From assembly GCA_951813625.1 (NCBI GenBank), contig CATOTS010000021.1, positions 1-64,000 on the forward strand: 64,000 nt of DNA, in the 5' to 3' direction. Within the stretch, counting starts at the first letter, position 1. The number at the start of each line of letters is the position of its first letter. A program made the translations under genes and the position numbers. Shown piece by piece: positions 8,668 through 18,165 of the stretch. The notes under the pieces are model-generated. The model saw nothing but the letters and a program-made list of their open reading frames with translations. It did not search any database and was not told the origin of the DNA. The DNA is from an uncultured Caldilineaceae bacterium. GTDB taxonomy: Bacteria; Chloroflexota; Anaerolineae; Caldilineales; Caldilineaceae.

Positions 8668-9540
8668 CTACGCGCATCGGGACGTCGGCAGTCCCGCGAC
8701 CTTCGTGCGAATGCGGAAAAGGGAGGTGCGCGCGGTAATGTAGAGGCTCTTGCGGTCGTCATCGCCCCAGGCGCAGTTCGCAGGGCGTTCGGGCGTGACG
8801 ATGACGCCCAGCAAGGCGCCGTCGGGCTCGAATATCCAGACGCCGGTTGCGCCGGCAACGTAGAGATTCCCGTCCACGTCGATCTTCATTCCGTCCGGCG
8901 AGCCCGGCTGGGGATGGTCCATATCAGCGATGACGCGAGAGTTGGTCAGCGAACCGTCGGCACGGACATCGAACGCGCGCACGTGTCGGCGCGGTGAATC
9001 GTCGACGTAGAGAGTCGACTCATCGGGCGAGAAGGCAAGTCCATTGGGGCGGTCAAAGTCTTCTACCAGCAGCTCCACGGTGCCGTCCGACAGAACTCGA
9101 TACAGGCCGTTACAGGGCTGCTCCTGGACCTTGCTGACTGACGAGGATTCGCTGGGCAGGATCCCGTAGGGCGGATCGGTGAAATATACAGAACCATCCG
9201 ACTTGACGACCAGATCGTTGGGGCTGTTGAGCAGCTTGCCCTCGTATCGGTCGGCCAGACTTGCAACGGAGCCGTCGGCCTCGCCACGGGAGACGCGGCG
9301 ATTGCCATGTTCGCAGGCGACCAGGCGGTTCTCCCGGTCCAAGGTAAGACCGTTCGAATTTCCGCTGGGTTCGCGCCACACATCGACCAGCCCCTCCGGC
9401 CTCCATCTGTAGATGCGGTCGGCGGGAATATCGGAGAAGAGAAGATAGCCGTCGGGATGCCAGACCGGACCTTCGGTAAACTGGAAGCCGGAAGCCAGAA
9501 GTTCAGGGTCGCCGGATTCGACGAGTTTGTTGAGTTTCAT
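8668..9540 (-). CDS. SMP-30/gluconolactonase-family lactonase
   Basis: 290-residue six-bladed propeller that typically opens sugar lactones. Probable metal ligands are the Glu of FTEGPVWHP, Asn of NSPNDLVV, Asn of DRPNGLAFS and Asp of GSPDGMKID. VYFTDPPYG is a family motif. AGGAGAA sits four bases before the ATG. There is no signal peptide, so it is probably cytoplasmic. It is the second gene of the minus-strand operon, 63 bp after an MBL-like gene and upstream of the aldolase, which suits a lactone-to-keto-acid-to-cleavage sequence. Confidence 0.88.
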   Translation of the reverse strand: MKLNKLVESGDPELLASGFQFTEGPVWHPDGYLLFSDIPADRIYRWRPEGLVDVWREPSGNSNGLTLDRENRLVACEHGNRRVSRGEADGSVASLADRYEGKLLNSPNDLVVKSDGSVYFTDPPYGILPSESSSVSKVQEQPCNGLYRVLSDGTVELLVEDFDRPNGLAFSPDESTLYVDDSPRRHVRAFDVRADGSLTNSRVIADMDHPQPGSPDGMKIDVDGNLYVAGATGVWIFEPDGALLGVIVTPERPANCAWGDDDRKSLYITARTSLFRIRTKVAGLPTSRCA

Positions 9541-9603
9541 GCCGTTCTCCTGGTCCAGGCCCGGTTATTTGCAGCATTATCGGCTGCCGGGTCGGGGCCC
9601 TCT

Positions 9604-10314
9604 TCATGCTGGCTGATAGCCGGACGGTTCAAGGATAATAATTGCTGGCCGTCCAAGTTCGGACGCGGGGAGAGGAAAGGTCACCACGGGTTGACGCGCA
9701 TAGACGACGGGGTCGAAGGGACGGCGTTCGATGAAGACATCGACCTTTGTCATCCGTCGCTTCTGGCCGCTGACGGGCGCGAGATTGTAGTGCATCGGCA
9801 CGATCCACGTCGGGTCGAGGATCTCAATCATGGGGTCGAGTTCATCCAGCTTCAGGGTCAGCCCTTCTCCGGTTAGGGCCAGCAGCACGTCGCAGCGACC
9901 GGCGAAAGGCGCCAGATCCTCCTCGGCCAGCCCATACCCCAGGTCACCCATGTGCAGAAACCACAAACCGCCGGCTTGAAAGGCGTATAGGGCATTGTCG
10001 TCCGCACCGTCGGGATGGTCGGCAACTTCGGCTGCTTCGACCGCTACCATGGGCGCGCCGAAGATGTCCGCATCGTTCAGACCGCGGGCAACGTCCAGCG
10101 CATTGATCACGCGCGGTGCGCCCGCGATGAGATTGACATTGGCGTGGGCAATGTCCGTGAGCGAACTGACGATCACCGTTTCTGCCGCGATGCGATTGCC
10201 ATCATCGACGAGACCAATCGCTGTTGGGGTATAGGGGTCCATGGCGATGGCCGGTCCATCATCCTGCCAGAGTCGAAAGCAAGCCATCCCCACCCACTCA
10301 AGATGAACGGCCAT
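9604..10314 (-). CDS. UlaG-like metallo-beta-lactamase-fold protein, metal site degenerate
   Basis: 236-residue paralog of the gene at 5879-6601, sharing MDPY, LWFLHMGDLGYG, AGRCDVLLAL, DPTWIVPMHYN and LGRP...EPSGYQPA. The HxHxDH region reads VSSLTDIAHANVN, even more degraded than in the other copy. It is the first gene of the operon, with AAAGGAA ahead of the ATG. A good promoter lies about 170 bp upstream. The paired paralogs at both operon ends suggest an internal duplication. The reaction is unknown. Confidence 0.7.
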   Translation of the reverse strand: MAVHLEWVGMACFRLWQDDGPAIAMDPYTPTAIGLVDDGNRIAAETVIVSSLTDIAHANVNLIAGAPRVINALDVARGLNDADIFGAPMVAVEAAEVADHPDGADDNALYAFQAGGLWFLHMGDLGYGLAEEDLAPFAGRCDVLLALTGEGLTLKLDELDPMIEILDPTWIVPMHYNLAPVSGQKRRMTKVDVFIERRPFDPVVYARQPVVTFPLPASELGRPAIIILEPSGYQPA

Positions 10315-10479
10315 GATTCGTTCCTTTGCGCGTCCTGCGGGAGGTAAGCAGCGCTGCCGGCGCCCGTGAAGTTGCGGGACGGCGCGGCGGCTAAAGCTGG
10401 CGAGTCGATCGGAAAAGGACTATGACCGCGTTGTGCAGGTCAAAGGCAGCGGCCTGTCCCGTTGCAGATAGTTGCCAAG

Positions 10480-10507
10480 CATATATTGAACCGGTCGGCC
10501 TTGTCAA
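10480..10507 (-). promoter_or_regulatory. sigma70-type promoter for the minus-strand operon
   Basis: On the minus strand TTGACA (10507-10502) is followed after 16 bases by TATATG (10485-10480). The -35 is a perfect match and the -10 matches 4 of 6. It points at the MBL-like gene starting at 10314. Confidence 0.6.
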
Positions 10508-11490
10508 CCTCCTTTCGGCGCCGGGGCAGAGCAATCACGTCTACAGTTGTAGATCAATTCAACCGGGAGTTCGATCATAAGAAGGTGAATATAAGTGGGA
10601 ACCGCTGTCAGTCTGCCAAATGATAACGAGCATCTGCCACAACTAAGGCTGTCAGTCGTCAAATTCAGTCTGCTTCTAATCCTGGGAGCCACCAGTTTTG
10701 CAGTTCTGGGTGTCTGAAACCGACCCGAGTGAGGTTGCGGCATTATTTCGATGCTTTGATCCATTTTAATATCGATTCCTTTTGATGCTACGACTTTTGG
10801 CAAGAGTCGCATCCTGGGATTTCAGTCGTCTCAGCCTTGCAGGCGGCGTGTGAATGCACTTGGTTTCAATCGGGTGGTTTCAGTTTGCAAGCAGTTTCCC
10901 GTGTAAGACCGAGCGTTACAGCGTTCTCAGCCTGGCAGAACTACGCTGGTTCATGCGGTCGTTGGGGGCAAGATTTGCGTGTCTGCAGACCTGAGATGGC
11001 GGTCGTCCGGCTCCATTGTCTCTTGGGGTCGAAGTCCTCTCACTTTTGGCGGGATGAGTCGACTCATGTCGACCAATATAGCCCAATATAGCCCAATGTC
11101 GTCCATTTTCTTTTTTTTGGGAGGGGGTGTCGGGCGCCGGGCCAGGCGGTATTTCGAGCGTATTTCGGGCAGAATTTGGTGGTTTGAATTGCATGTCATT
11201 TTTGGCGTAGCAGGAATTGTAGCAGGAACTTGGGGCATCTGCCTTTTGGCGCCAATAGGGAGGGATCGGTTGGACAGTTTTGCATGTTGTTGACAGCGTA
11301 GCATGGTCGGAGCGGTCTTGCACTGGATTTCGCCTTATCTTGCCTTTTTGCGTCATGAGCAGGTCGTTTTGGCGGTTCATCAGGGTGTGCTGACGGGCTG
11401 GCGGCGGCTGTGTTTTTATGATGTGAGGTCAGTCAAGGTTCTCAGGTATCTCTTGCGATTGTCTTGGGCGGCCGAAGTCGAGCGAAGTCC

Positions 11491-11540
11491 TGTTAGGTCC
11501 AGTCAGGTCCGGTTAAGTCCGGTCAGGTCGGGTCGATCGA
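11491..11540. repeat. 10-bp tandem repeat, about 4-5 degenerate copies
   Basis: Consecutive decamers read TGTTAGGTCC, AGTCAGGTCC, GGTTAAGTCC, GGTCAGGTCG, then a weaker GGTCGATCGA. The repeat is in noncoding DNA with no evident role. Confidence 0.6.
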
Positions 11541-12091
11541 GTTTTTTCGGGCCGGTCCTGGCTGGAATTCCTTGGTTGGATTGGCATGATAATGACAGCG
11601 TAGCACAGTTTCAATTCTCTTGCCCGGAGTTGCGCGAAATTGGGTTGCGCGGCGCCGGCCATGTTGTTTCTTGTTCCTTTGCCGGCGGGTGCAGCGCAGG
11701 TCATGGTTCTACTATAGCTCGTGCCGCCGGCTCTTGCACGCGACTTCACCCATGTGGTCAATTCTTGTTGTTCGTCACTGGCTTCTCATCGGGCTTCTTC
11801 TTCGAAGTACGGGCTAACAAAAGAGGGGCAGGCTGGATTCATGGGCGATCCGCCGGCGCGGCTGCTGGGCAGAATTTCCGGGTCTCGTTGGGGAAGCAGT
11901 TTAGTTGCAGTTGCCCTGGGTATGGTCCACAGTTGCCCCGGACGGCGACCGGTCTTGTCCACATCAGGCGCCGATTCGGAGAAAGGAAGGGTGTGGCCAG
12001 TGGCCGGTGGCCAGTCGCCAGGAACTGCCGGTGGCGGGGGACTGTGGGCGGGAGCGGGCGCCATGTTTCGAGCACGGCGCGGCGCGGGTGG

Positions 12092-12234
12092 AATGGTGTC
12101 AGGGGGGCGTTGCGGGGGGAGTCCCCCCGCACAAGGGAGGGCCGCAGGCCCGACCGTCCAAAAAGCAAGGAGAGAGAAAACACCATCGCCCGCCTCATTC
12201 AGGGTCGCAGACTGATAGCGGCTGAGTAGTTACG
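12092..12234 (+). repeat. dispersed noncoding repeat, copy A
   Basis: The core (12102-12161) has two hairpins: GCGGGGGG-AGT-CCCCCCGC, then GGGCC-GCA-GGCCC, ending GACCGTCCAA. The left side matches copies B and C (GGTGTCAGGGGGG). The right arm (to 12234, containing CAGGGTCGCAGACTGA) matches only copy E at 53 kb. Confidence 0.8.
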
Positions 12235-12384
12235 TTTCGAGTTCTTGGTTTTTTGGTTGCGAGGACCTGGCGGGGGCGGTGCCTGAAGGTCGAGCGCGCG
12301 AACGGCGGGGGACGCGCGCACGCGGCCGTGTAGGCACGCGGCGCGTTGGCGACAGGCTGGAATCGCGCAGGCACGGTGGCGGGG

Positions 12385-12625
12385 CGACGGGCGGCAGGTT
12401 GCATTGGGCTACATTAGAACTCACACCTGGCGGGAGGAGGGGTGTCAGGGGGGCGTTGCGGGGGGAGTCCCCCCGCACAAGGGAGGGCCGAAGGCCCGAC
12501 CGTCCAAGAGAATTCAGGAAAGCGTATTGCTCCACTCTGCCAGTGAATGGAGCGTGGACTGGCCATGACGCCATTGCTCCCCGTGGCATAGGAACTCGTG
12601 CCCCTATTTTGGACTGCACACCGGC
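12385..12625 (+). repeat. dispersed noncoding repeat, copy B (longest uninterrupted)
   Basis: The core is 12448-12507 with the same two hairpins. The left arm (CATTGGGCTACATTAGA, then GGTGTCAGG) and right arm (CAGGAAAGCGTATTG, ACTCTGCCAG, GTGGACTGGCCATGAC, GTGCCCCTATT) both match copy C, which is interrupted by the IS1595-type element. Confidence 0.8.
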
Positions 12626-12895
12626 GCCGAGTGCATCCCAAAATGGGGAGGACTTCGACTTGGACCGGTTTGGTGAAGCGGTTGCAGGCGGCGTGAGGGT
12701 CAGTGCGCTCGTACGAGAGATGGACGAGCGTTCTACGAGCGTTTGCGAGAGTGCGGTGGAGAAAAAATCGGGGCAACGGGGTGGGTGGGGAGCTGGGAAC
12801 AGTGGCGTGTGCAGGCCGCGCAATCCATTGCATTTCCCAAAAAGACAGCCTGAGATCCGCCTGGAAAATCAGGGAAACAGCCCTGAAAAACCTGT

Positions 12896-12924
12896 TTGAC
12901 ACTTGAGCCACAATATGCTATTTT
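12896..12924 (+). promoter_or_regulatory. sigma70-type promoter upstream of sugar importer
   Basis: TTGACA (12896-12901), a 17-base spacer, then TATTTT (12919-12924). It is the likely start of the binding-protein/permease operon, giving a leader of about 225 nt. Confidence 0.65.
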
Positions 12925-13156
12925 GTAGGTACATCGGCCCTCTCCCTCCATTCCACTCGATGTTTCTTCAGGATTACTCGCTCGCTCTTCTGCATCCTAT
13001 TTAGGGCCGGCCCTTATGTATGGACATCGACCGGTTTACAGGGAGGAATGACTCAACGCAGATTCGGCAGACGGTTCTTTGACACAGAACCTGTCCTTGT
13101 TTAGCCAGCGTGCTTAGCTCTTCCAGAACCGGACTCTCATCCACAAGGAGGAAACG

Positions 13157-14506
13157 ATGGCATCCAGATTGAGTCGCAGAGAATTTCTATTTAGGACGGC
13201 GACGCTCTCGGGAGCGGTGGCCGGAACAGCGCTGTTGCAGGCCTGCGCTCCACCCGCCGCACCCGCGGCAGACGCGGGCGAGGAAACGCCGATGGAGGCG
13301 CCCGTCCAATTGAGCTTGTGGCGGGGTACCAACGGCATCTGGGACGACCACTTCGAGGCAATCTCGGAGTATATGGCCGACGCCGGCATCACGCCATTGG
13401 TAGAGATTGCCCAGCCTCACATTCCGTGGAGCGAGTGGCAGGACAAGGTGCGGATCTCGGCGGAGGCCGGTGTGGGGCCTGACCTGATATTCACCATCAA
13501 TCCACTCCTGACAGAGCAGGTAAAAAACAATATGATCCTGCCTGCCCCGATAGAGTTGTACTCGCCTGAGGAGATCGAGAACGACTTCCACGAAACATGG
13601 CTTCAGGGCGTGAAGTTTGATGGCCGCTACTACAATATCCCATGGGATGGTGGGGGATTTGGACTGGTTTGCGACGTGACAAACCTCACGGAGGCCGGCG
13701 TCAGCGAACTGCCCAACAACTTCGAAGAGTTCGTGGCTGCCGCGCAAAGCGTCGTCACGTACGATAACGGCAACCTGGTGAAGGACGGTTTCGGATTCTT
13801 CCATACCAGCTACCTGTACGGGATGCTGTTCTCGAGCATTGGCGGCAGGCGACCTGGTGTCGACGATACGGAGTTGACCTTTGACAACGAACTGGGCTGG
13901 CATGCCTGGGACCTGGTGTTGTCCTACGAGAAGGAGCACGATATCTTTCACTGGGACTTCACCAAAGGCATCAGCCCTGATCTTTGTATTTCCGCCTACA
14001 CGGAAGGTCGAGGCGCATTTTGCGTGACCAATAGCGCGTTCAGCACCGGTGTCGAGGAGCAGTTTGGCCACGAAACCAAGACGATCAGTCTGAAGGCGTG
14101 TATACCGGAAGGGGAACTTCAGCACCCGATTAGTGCTGGCTGGGGGTTGGCTGTAACCAGCGCCGCGCCGCCGGAAAACCTTGACGCCGCCTGGAAAGTT
14201 TGGAGGTTCGTCGCGACAGAGGAGATGTGCGCGCGATACCAGCTGGCCACCGGTTTCGCTTCGGGGAACAGGGCAGTACAGGCGAAGGGGCCCGCCGGAT
14301 TTACCGGCCCCAGAGCGTCGGACATGGCACAAGAGGTATCGGATGTAATGTGCTGCGGCTACCTGCGCTGGGACGGCCTCGATCAGCCCACGTACATGCA
14401 CGAGCACGAGAATGTCTACACTGACATGCTGCATGATGGCTTGACCGCCGAGGAAGCCATGGCAAATCGCGGGCCCGATATGCTCAAGGGCCTGTTGGGC
14501 TCCTGA
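13157..14506 (+). CDS. ABC sugar-type extracellular solute-binding protein (family 1), Tat lipoprotein
   Basis: 449 residues. The N-terminus has SRREFLFR (twin-arginine motif), a hydrophobic run and a lipobox ending LLQAC (Cys about 30), then an Ala/Pro/Glu linker. The protein is therefore exported folded by Tat and anchored in the membrane by lipid. The mature part has the layout of MalE-like CUT1 binding proteins (LWRGTNGIWDD, VGPDLIFT, YYNIPWDGGG). AAGGAGG lies six bases before the ATG. Two CUT1 permeases follow, so this is the ligand receptor of one importer; the ligand is unknown. Confidence 0.88.
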   Translation: MASRLSRREFLFRTATLSGAVAGTALLQACAPPAAPAADAGEETPMEAPVQLSLWRGTNGIWDDHFEAISEYMADAGITPLVEIAQPHIPWSEWQDKVRISAEAGVGPDLIFTINPLLTEQVKNNMILPAPIELYSPEEIENDFHETWLQGVKFDGRYYNIPWDGGGFGLVCDVTNLTEAGVSELPNNFEEFVAAAQSVVTYDNGNLVKDGFGFFHTSYLYGMLFSSIGGRRPGVDDTELTFDNELGWHAWDLVLSYEKEHDIFHWDFTKGISPDLCISAYTEGRGAFCVTNSAFSTGVEEQFGHETKTISLKACIPEGELQHPISAGWGLAVTSAAPPENLDAAWKVWRFVATEEMCARYQLATGFASGNRAVQAKGPAGFTGPRASDMAQEVSDVMCCGYLRWDGLDQPTYMHEHENVYTDMLHDGLTAEEAMANRGPDMLKGLLGS

Positions 14507-14533
14507 GGGGGAATACAGAGGCGTTGAACGATC

Positions 14534-14571
14534 GAATCAGCGGTGCCTCCGGGCATCGCTGATTCAGTTTT
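14534..14571 (+). terminator. intra-operon stem-loop after binding-protein gene
   Basis: GAATCAGCG (14534-14542) pairs with CGCTGATTC (14557-14565), with an inner TGCC/GGCA pairing, followed by AGTTTT. It lies between the binding-protein and permease genes. It may be a partial terminator or an mRNA 3'-end stabiliser that keeps binding protein in excess. Confidence 0.6.
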
Positions 14572-14605
14572 CACACTCATTTCTGACCGCGCAAAAGGAG
14601 TTGAC

Positions 14606-15541
14606 ATGGCTGCACGCCTTCGCTCGATGCTGCAGCAGGGAGGACCGGGCCCTCTGTCCCGGCTCAGTTTGCGCCAGCGCCGCTATGTCGTCGCCTGGAC
14701 GTTTCTGGCGCCGATTCTCATCTATTACCTGGTCTTCGCCCTCTATCCAATCGGGCTCGCCGTCGTCATGAGCGTGAGCGACTGGAAGCTGAATAACCCT
14801 GTCAGGCCCTTCATCGGTCTGCAGCATTACGTAAAGCTGGCGTCAGACACCGACTTCAGGCTTTCTCTGGCAAACACGATCGAATACACCGTGATGTATG
14901 TACCGGGGGTATTTGTCGTGTCGCTGATTGGGGCGCTGGGATTGAATTCGATCCGCCTCGGGCGCGCGTTCTACCGCGCCATCTACTTCGCCCCGGTGAT
15001 GACCGCCGGCATCGTGGTCGCGCTGATCTGGAAATATATGCTGCACCCCAGCTATGGTCTCGCCAACGTCGTCCTGAACTCGGTCGGGATTCCTTCGCAG
15101 CCGTGGCTGGTGCAGGCGAAGACGGCCATGGCCAGCCTGGTGATGATCGCGGTTTGGGAATCGATGGGCTATCAGATGGTGTTGTTTCTGGCCGGGCTGC
15201 AGGGCATTCCACTGCATCTGTATGACTCGGCCAAGATCGACGGCGCCAACATCTGGCAGCGCTTTATCCATATAACATGGCCTCTCCTGCGCCCCACCGT
15301 CACATTTGTCCTCGTCGTCACGGTTATCGGCGCCTTCCAAATGTTTACCCTGGCCTACGCCTTCGGCTACTACGGCGGCCCCGGCGACAGTCTGCTCGTT
15401 GCGGTAATGTATATCCGGCACCAGATGCTCACGCTGGGCAACGTCGGCTACGCCGCGGCCATGGCGCTGGTACTGTTCGCCATCATCTCTGCTGTGACGA
15501 TTTTCCAACTCAGAATGACCAGAACTCGCTGGAGATACTAG
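14606..15541 (+). CDS. ABC sugar transporter permease, MalF-like (CUT1)
   Basis: 311-residue inner-membrane protein with about six hydrophobic segments, starting WTFLAPILIYYLVFALYPIG. The EAA loop that docks the ATPase is YDSAKIDGANIWQRFIHIT. I chose the ATG at 14606 because AAAGGAG lies five bases ahead. An upstream GTG frame runs through the stem-loop and adds no plausible membrane sequence. It forms the channel with the next gene and receives substrate from the upstream binding protein. Confidence 0.9.
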   Translation: MAARLRSMLQQGGPGPLSRLSLRQRRYVVAWTFLAPILIYYLVFALYPIGLAVVMSVSDWKLNNPVRPFIGLQHYVKLASDTDFRLSLANTIEYTVMYVPGVFVVSLIGALGLNSIRLGRAFYRAIYFAPVMTAGIVVALIWKYMLHPSYGLANVVLNSVGIPSQPWLVQAKTAMASLVMIAVWESMGYQMVLFLAGLQGIPLHLYDSAKIDGANIWQRFIHITWPLLRPTVTFVLVVTVIGAFQMFTLAYAFGYYGGPGDSLLVAVMYIRHQMLTLGNVGYAAAMALVLFAIISAVTIFQLRMTRTRWRY

Positions 15542-15595
15542 CCGGCTGACTGAGACGCGCGGCACAGAAGCGGCGAGGGTCGGAGGTCCATCAGG

Positions 15596-16486
15596 ATGCA
15601 CGTTTCGCCAATAGTACGGCTATATCAGCGCAGGGAAGCGATTCTGCCGGTGTTCATCAGCTACACCGTGCTGACCCTGTGCGCCGTGTTGGTTGTCAGC
15701 CCCCTGGTCTTCGCGCTTTTGGGCGCGTTCAGGCCAATTTGGGACCTGAAAACGATACCGCCGACATTTATTCCCAAGGAACTGTTTCTCGGCAACTTTC
15801 TCGTCCTCTTCGAGCGCTTCCCGATTGGCCGAATGTACTTCAACAGCCTGTTCACCACCGGCGCGATTGTGGCGGGGCAGGTGCTGATGAGCGCCGTTGC
15901 CGGATATGTTCTGGGCAAATTCGAGTTCCCCGGTCGAGAGGTGGTCTTCTTCATGATTCTGTGGACCATGATGATCCCTTTCTTCGTCACCGTGGTCCCA
16001 CTCTTTGTGATGATTGTCAGCTGGGGGTGGATGGACACCTACCAGGGCCTGATCGTTCCCCACCTCTTCTCCGGCTTCGGCGTCTTTCTGTTCCGCCAGT
16101 TCGTACACACGATTCCCGACGACCTGATCGACGCCGCGCGCGCCGACGGCGCCAGCGAAGTTCGGATTTTTGCGCAGATCGCGATGCCTCTCATGCTGCC
16201 GGCGGTCGGCGCGCTGGCAATCTTTACCTTCATCTGGAACTGGGGAAGCTTTTTCTGGCCACTGCTCATCACAAACGAGACCGAGATGCGGACGATACCG
16301 GTCGCGCTGGCCACTCTCATCCGTCAACCGGGCATGGTCAGGACCGGCGGGGCTGCCGGGCTCAGTGAGGAGGGCATCGCACTGGCCGGCGACGCCATCG
16401 CCTTTATCCCGGTACTGACAGTGTTCTTTGTGTTCCAGCGCTACATCACCGAAGGCGTTACCCTGACCGGATTGAGCGCAAACTGA
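15596..16486 (+). CDS. ABC sugar transporter permease, MalG-like (CUT1)
   Basis: 296 residues with six hydrophobic segments and a typical MalG-type EAA loop, IDAARADGASEVRIFAQIAMP. The C-terminus VFQRYITEGVTLTGLSA is the usual MalG ending. It follows the MalF-like gene by 54 bp and completes the membrane part of this importer. No ATPase gene follows, as is common for CUT1 systems that share a MsmK/UgpC-type ATPase. Confidence 0.9.
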   Translation: MHVSPIVRLYQRREAILPVFISYTVLTLCAVLVVSPLVFALLGAFRPIWDLKTIPPTFIPKELFLGNFLVLFERFPIGRMYFNSLFTTGAIVAGQVLMSAVAGYVLGKFEFPGREVVFFMILWTMMIPFFVTVVPLFVMIVSWGWMDTYQGLIVPHLFSGFGVFLFRQFVHTIPDDLIDAARADGASEVRIFAQIAMPLMLPAVGALAIFTFIWNWGSFFWPLLITNETEMRTIPVALATLIRQPGMVRTGGAAGLSEEGIALAGDAIAFIPVLTVFFVFQRYITEGVTLTGLSAN

Positions 16487-16537
16487 TTCGGATCAGAGAC
16501 GCGGCGAATGAAAGGCAGTTTTCCTGAAAGCAGGCGA

Positions 16538-16576
16538 GTCTGGCCCCACTGTCTGGCTCCACTGTCTGGCCCCAAA
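16538..16576 (+). repeat. 13-bp tandem repeat, three copies
   Basis: GTCTGGCCCCACT, GTCTGGCTCCACT and GTCTGGCCCCAAA in succession, in the gap before the FGE-like gene. Confidence 0.6.
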
Positions 16577-16657
16577 GCTTGCCCCGCACGCACAATGCGG
16601 GCTGCCCGCCAGGCCCTTGTTTCTTTGGGACTATACGCTCGCTGGAAAGGGCTGACG

Positions 16658-17653
16658 ATGCAAAAGCGTTCTGCTCTACTCATATGTGCCTTCTGCCTGC
16701 TTCTCGGCGTAACCGGCTGCGTGCCAGTGCCGCCGGCCGCGGTACCCGAACCGCCTACTGCCATACCCGATACACCTACCCCTGAACCCGAGACACCTAC
16801 CCCTGAACCCGAGACACCTACGCCCGAACCCGGGCCGCGGACGCGCGCCGCCGATGGGATGGAGATGGTCTGGGTGCCCGCCGGTGAATTTCAGATGGGC
16901 AGCGACGACAGCGAGGTGGACGCCGCGCTCGAACTGTGCGAAACTTACGGCATCCCCTGCGTGCGCCAGTATCTCGACAAAGAGCAGCCGGCGCACAGGG
17001 TGGCTTTGGACGGTTTCTGGCTTGACCGGACCGAGGTAACCAACGCCCAGTACCGGCAGTGCCTGGAGGCAGGCGTCTGCAATCCACCCAGAAAGAGGAG
17101 TTCGGCCACGCGCGATTCATATTTCGACGACAGTTCCTTCGACGATTACCCGGCAATCTGGAGCACGCTGCGCGACGCCAGGACCTACTGTGAGTTTGTC
17201 GGCGCCCGGCTGCCGACGGAGGCCGAGTGGGAGTACGCGGCGCGCGGGCCGGAAGGCCTGCTCTTTCCCTGGGGCAACGAGTTCGACGGGACCCGCCTGA
17301 ACTACTGCGATGCCAGCTGCGACCTGGCCTGGGCGGACGAGACGACCGATGACGGGTACGCCGACACCGCGCCGGTGGGAAACTACCCGCAGGGAGCCAG
17401 TTGGTGCGGCGCACTGGACATGGCCGGAAACGTGCGCGAATGGGTTGCGGATCTTTACGACAGCGAATACTACAGCAGCTCCCCGGCACAAAACCCAACC
17501 GGCCCCTCCACGTCTCCCGGCGGCAACCAGGTGGAGCGCGGCGGTTCGTGGAACTCCACGCCGTTCGAAGTGCGCGGCGCCTGGCGGACTGGCGACCACG
17601 CCAATTACAAGTACAATTTCATGGGTTTCCGCTGTGCCATGGACAGCGAATAG
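16658..17653 (+). CDS. FGE/SUMF1-domain lipoprotein
   Basis: 331 residues. MQKRSALLICAFCLLLGVTGC is a Sec lipoprotein signal with the lipobox Cys at about 21. A Pro/Thr linker with three ETPTPEP-type repeats follows. The formylglycine-generating-enzyme-like domain then runs to the end (MVWVPAGEFQMGSDD, FWLDRTEVTNAQYRQC, RLPTEAEWEYAARGP, DMAGNVREWVADLYDSEYY, GGSWN, FRCA). Such domains either oxidise a sulfatase Cys or serve as carbohydrate or protein-binding modules. No sulfatase is nearby, so the role is open. The ATG at 16658 follows GAAAGGGC and starts the signal peptide. Confidence 0.87.
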   Translation: MQKRSALLICAFCLLLGVTGCVPVPPAAVPEPPTAIPDTPTPEPETPTPEPETPTPEPGPRTRAADGMEMVWVPAGEFQMGSDDSEVDAALELCETYGIPCVRQYLDKEQPAHRVALDGFWLDRTEVTNAQYRQCLEAGVCNPPRKRSSATRDSYFDDSSFDDYPAIWSTLRDARTYCEFVGARLPTEAEWEYAARGPEGLLFPWGNEFDGTRLNYCDASCDLAWADETTDDGYADTAPVGNYPQGASWCGALDMAGNVREWVADLYDSEYYSSSPAQNPTGPSTSPGGNQVERGGSWNSTPFEVRGAWRTGDHANYKYNFMGFRCAMDSE

Positions 17654-17756
17654 CGGAATCTGCCAGCAAGTCCCTTGGCGCCGCCAGGACGTAGACGTCG
17701 GCCAGGTGTTCATCAATATTTCGCCGTCAGCAAGCAACAGTTCGAGGTCATTCGCA

Positions 17757-18118
17757 ATGGATTACAGGCAACTGATCGAACAGTGGCTCGACAAACTGCG
17801 CACCGGTACTCTGGTGGAAGAGGACTTGCAACTGGCGCTGCGCCGCCTCGATGCCGACGGCGCGGCGCGGCGCGGCAACAGCGCCTCCTCTATCTGCAGA
17901 CGAGCACAACAGGCGTAGACTCCGACGTGCTTGGCATGGCGCTGGTCGAAAACGGCCAGATACTTGAGGCGCCCGACGACCCGGACGAGTGGCCGTACAA
18001 CACCGTTCTCGAAGCCATGGCCGATGGCTGGAAGGTAGTCAAGTTTCCCGAGATGGCACTCCTTCTCCAGGAAGACCAAACGTTCGGCTTCGGCTGCGAA
18101 TTCATTCTCGAAAGCTAG
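17757..18118 (+). pseudogene. frameshifted copy of the small PhyH-linked protein
   Basis: The first part (17757 on: MDYRQLIEQWLDKLRTG) and the second part (RQQRLLYLQTS, then EWPYNTVLEAMADGWKVVKFPEMALL to 18118) lie in different frames. Together they match the intact 121-residue gene at 22504. The break falls at three GGCGC units (about 17860-17874). With two units the frame would read through to give about 118 aa. It is either a real slippage mutation or an assembly error. As in the intact copy, a PhyH gene follows closely. The protein's function is unknown. Confidence 0.75.
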
Positions 18119-18165
18119 CGTCGGCGACACAAAAGACGACGCTAAAGATGTAAGGAGGAAGATTG

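Larger units (their letters stand above)
10508..12895. other. gene-free stretch with repeats
   Basis: About 2.4 kb between divergent operons. Open frames exist on both strands, but they are low-complexity, overlap each other and show no recognisable domain or consistent ribosome sites. I read the stretch as noncoding. It holds a short 10-bp tandem repeat and two copies of a dispersed repeat, listed separately. The rest shows nothing I can name. Confidence 0.6.

Noticed and set aside
11303..12229. A 308-codon open frame in the gene-free stretch
   Set aside because: Low-complexity and Arg/Ser/Gly-rich, with no domain; it runs straight through a dispersed repeat core, and other frames are equally open there.
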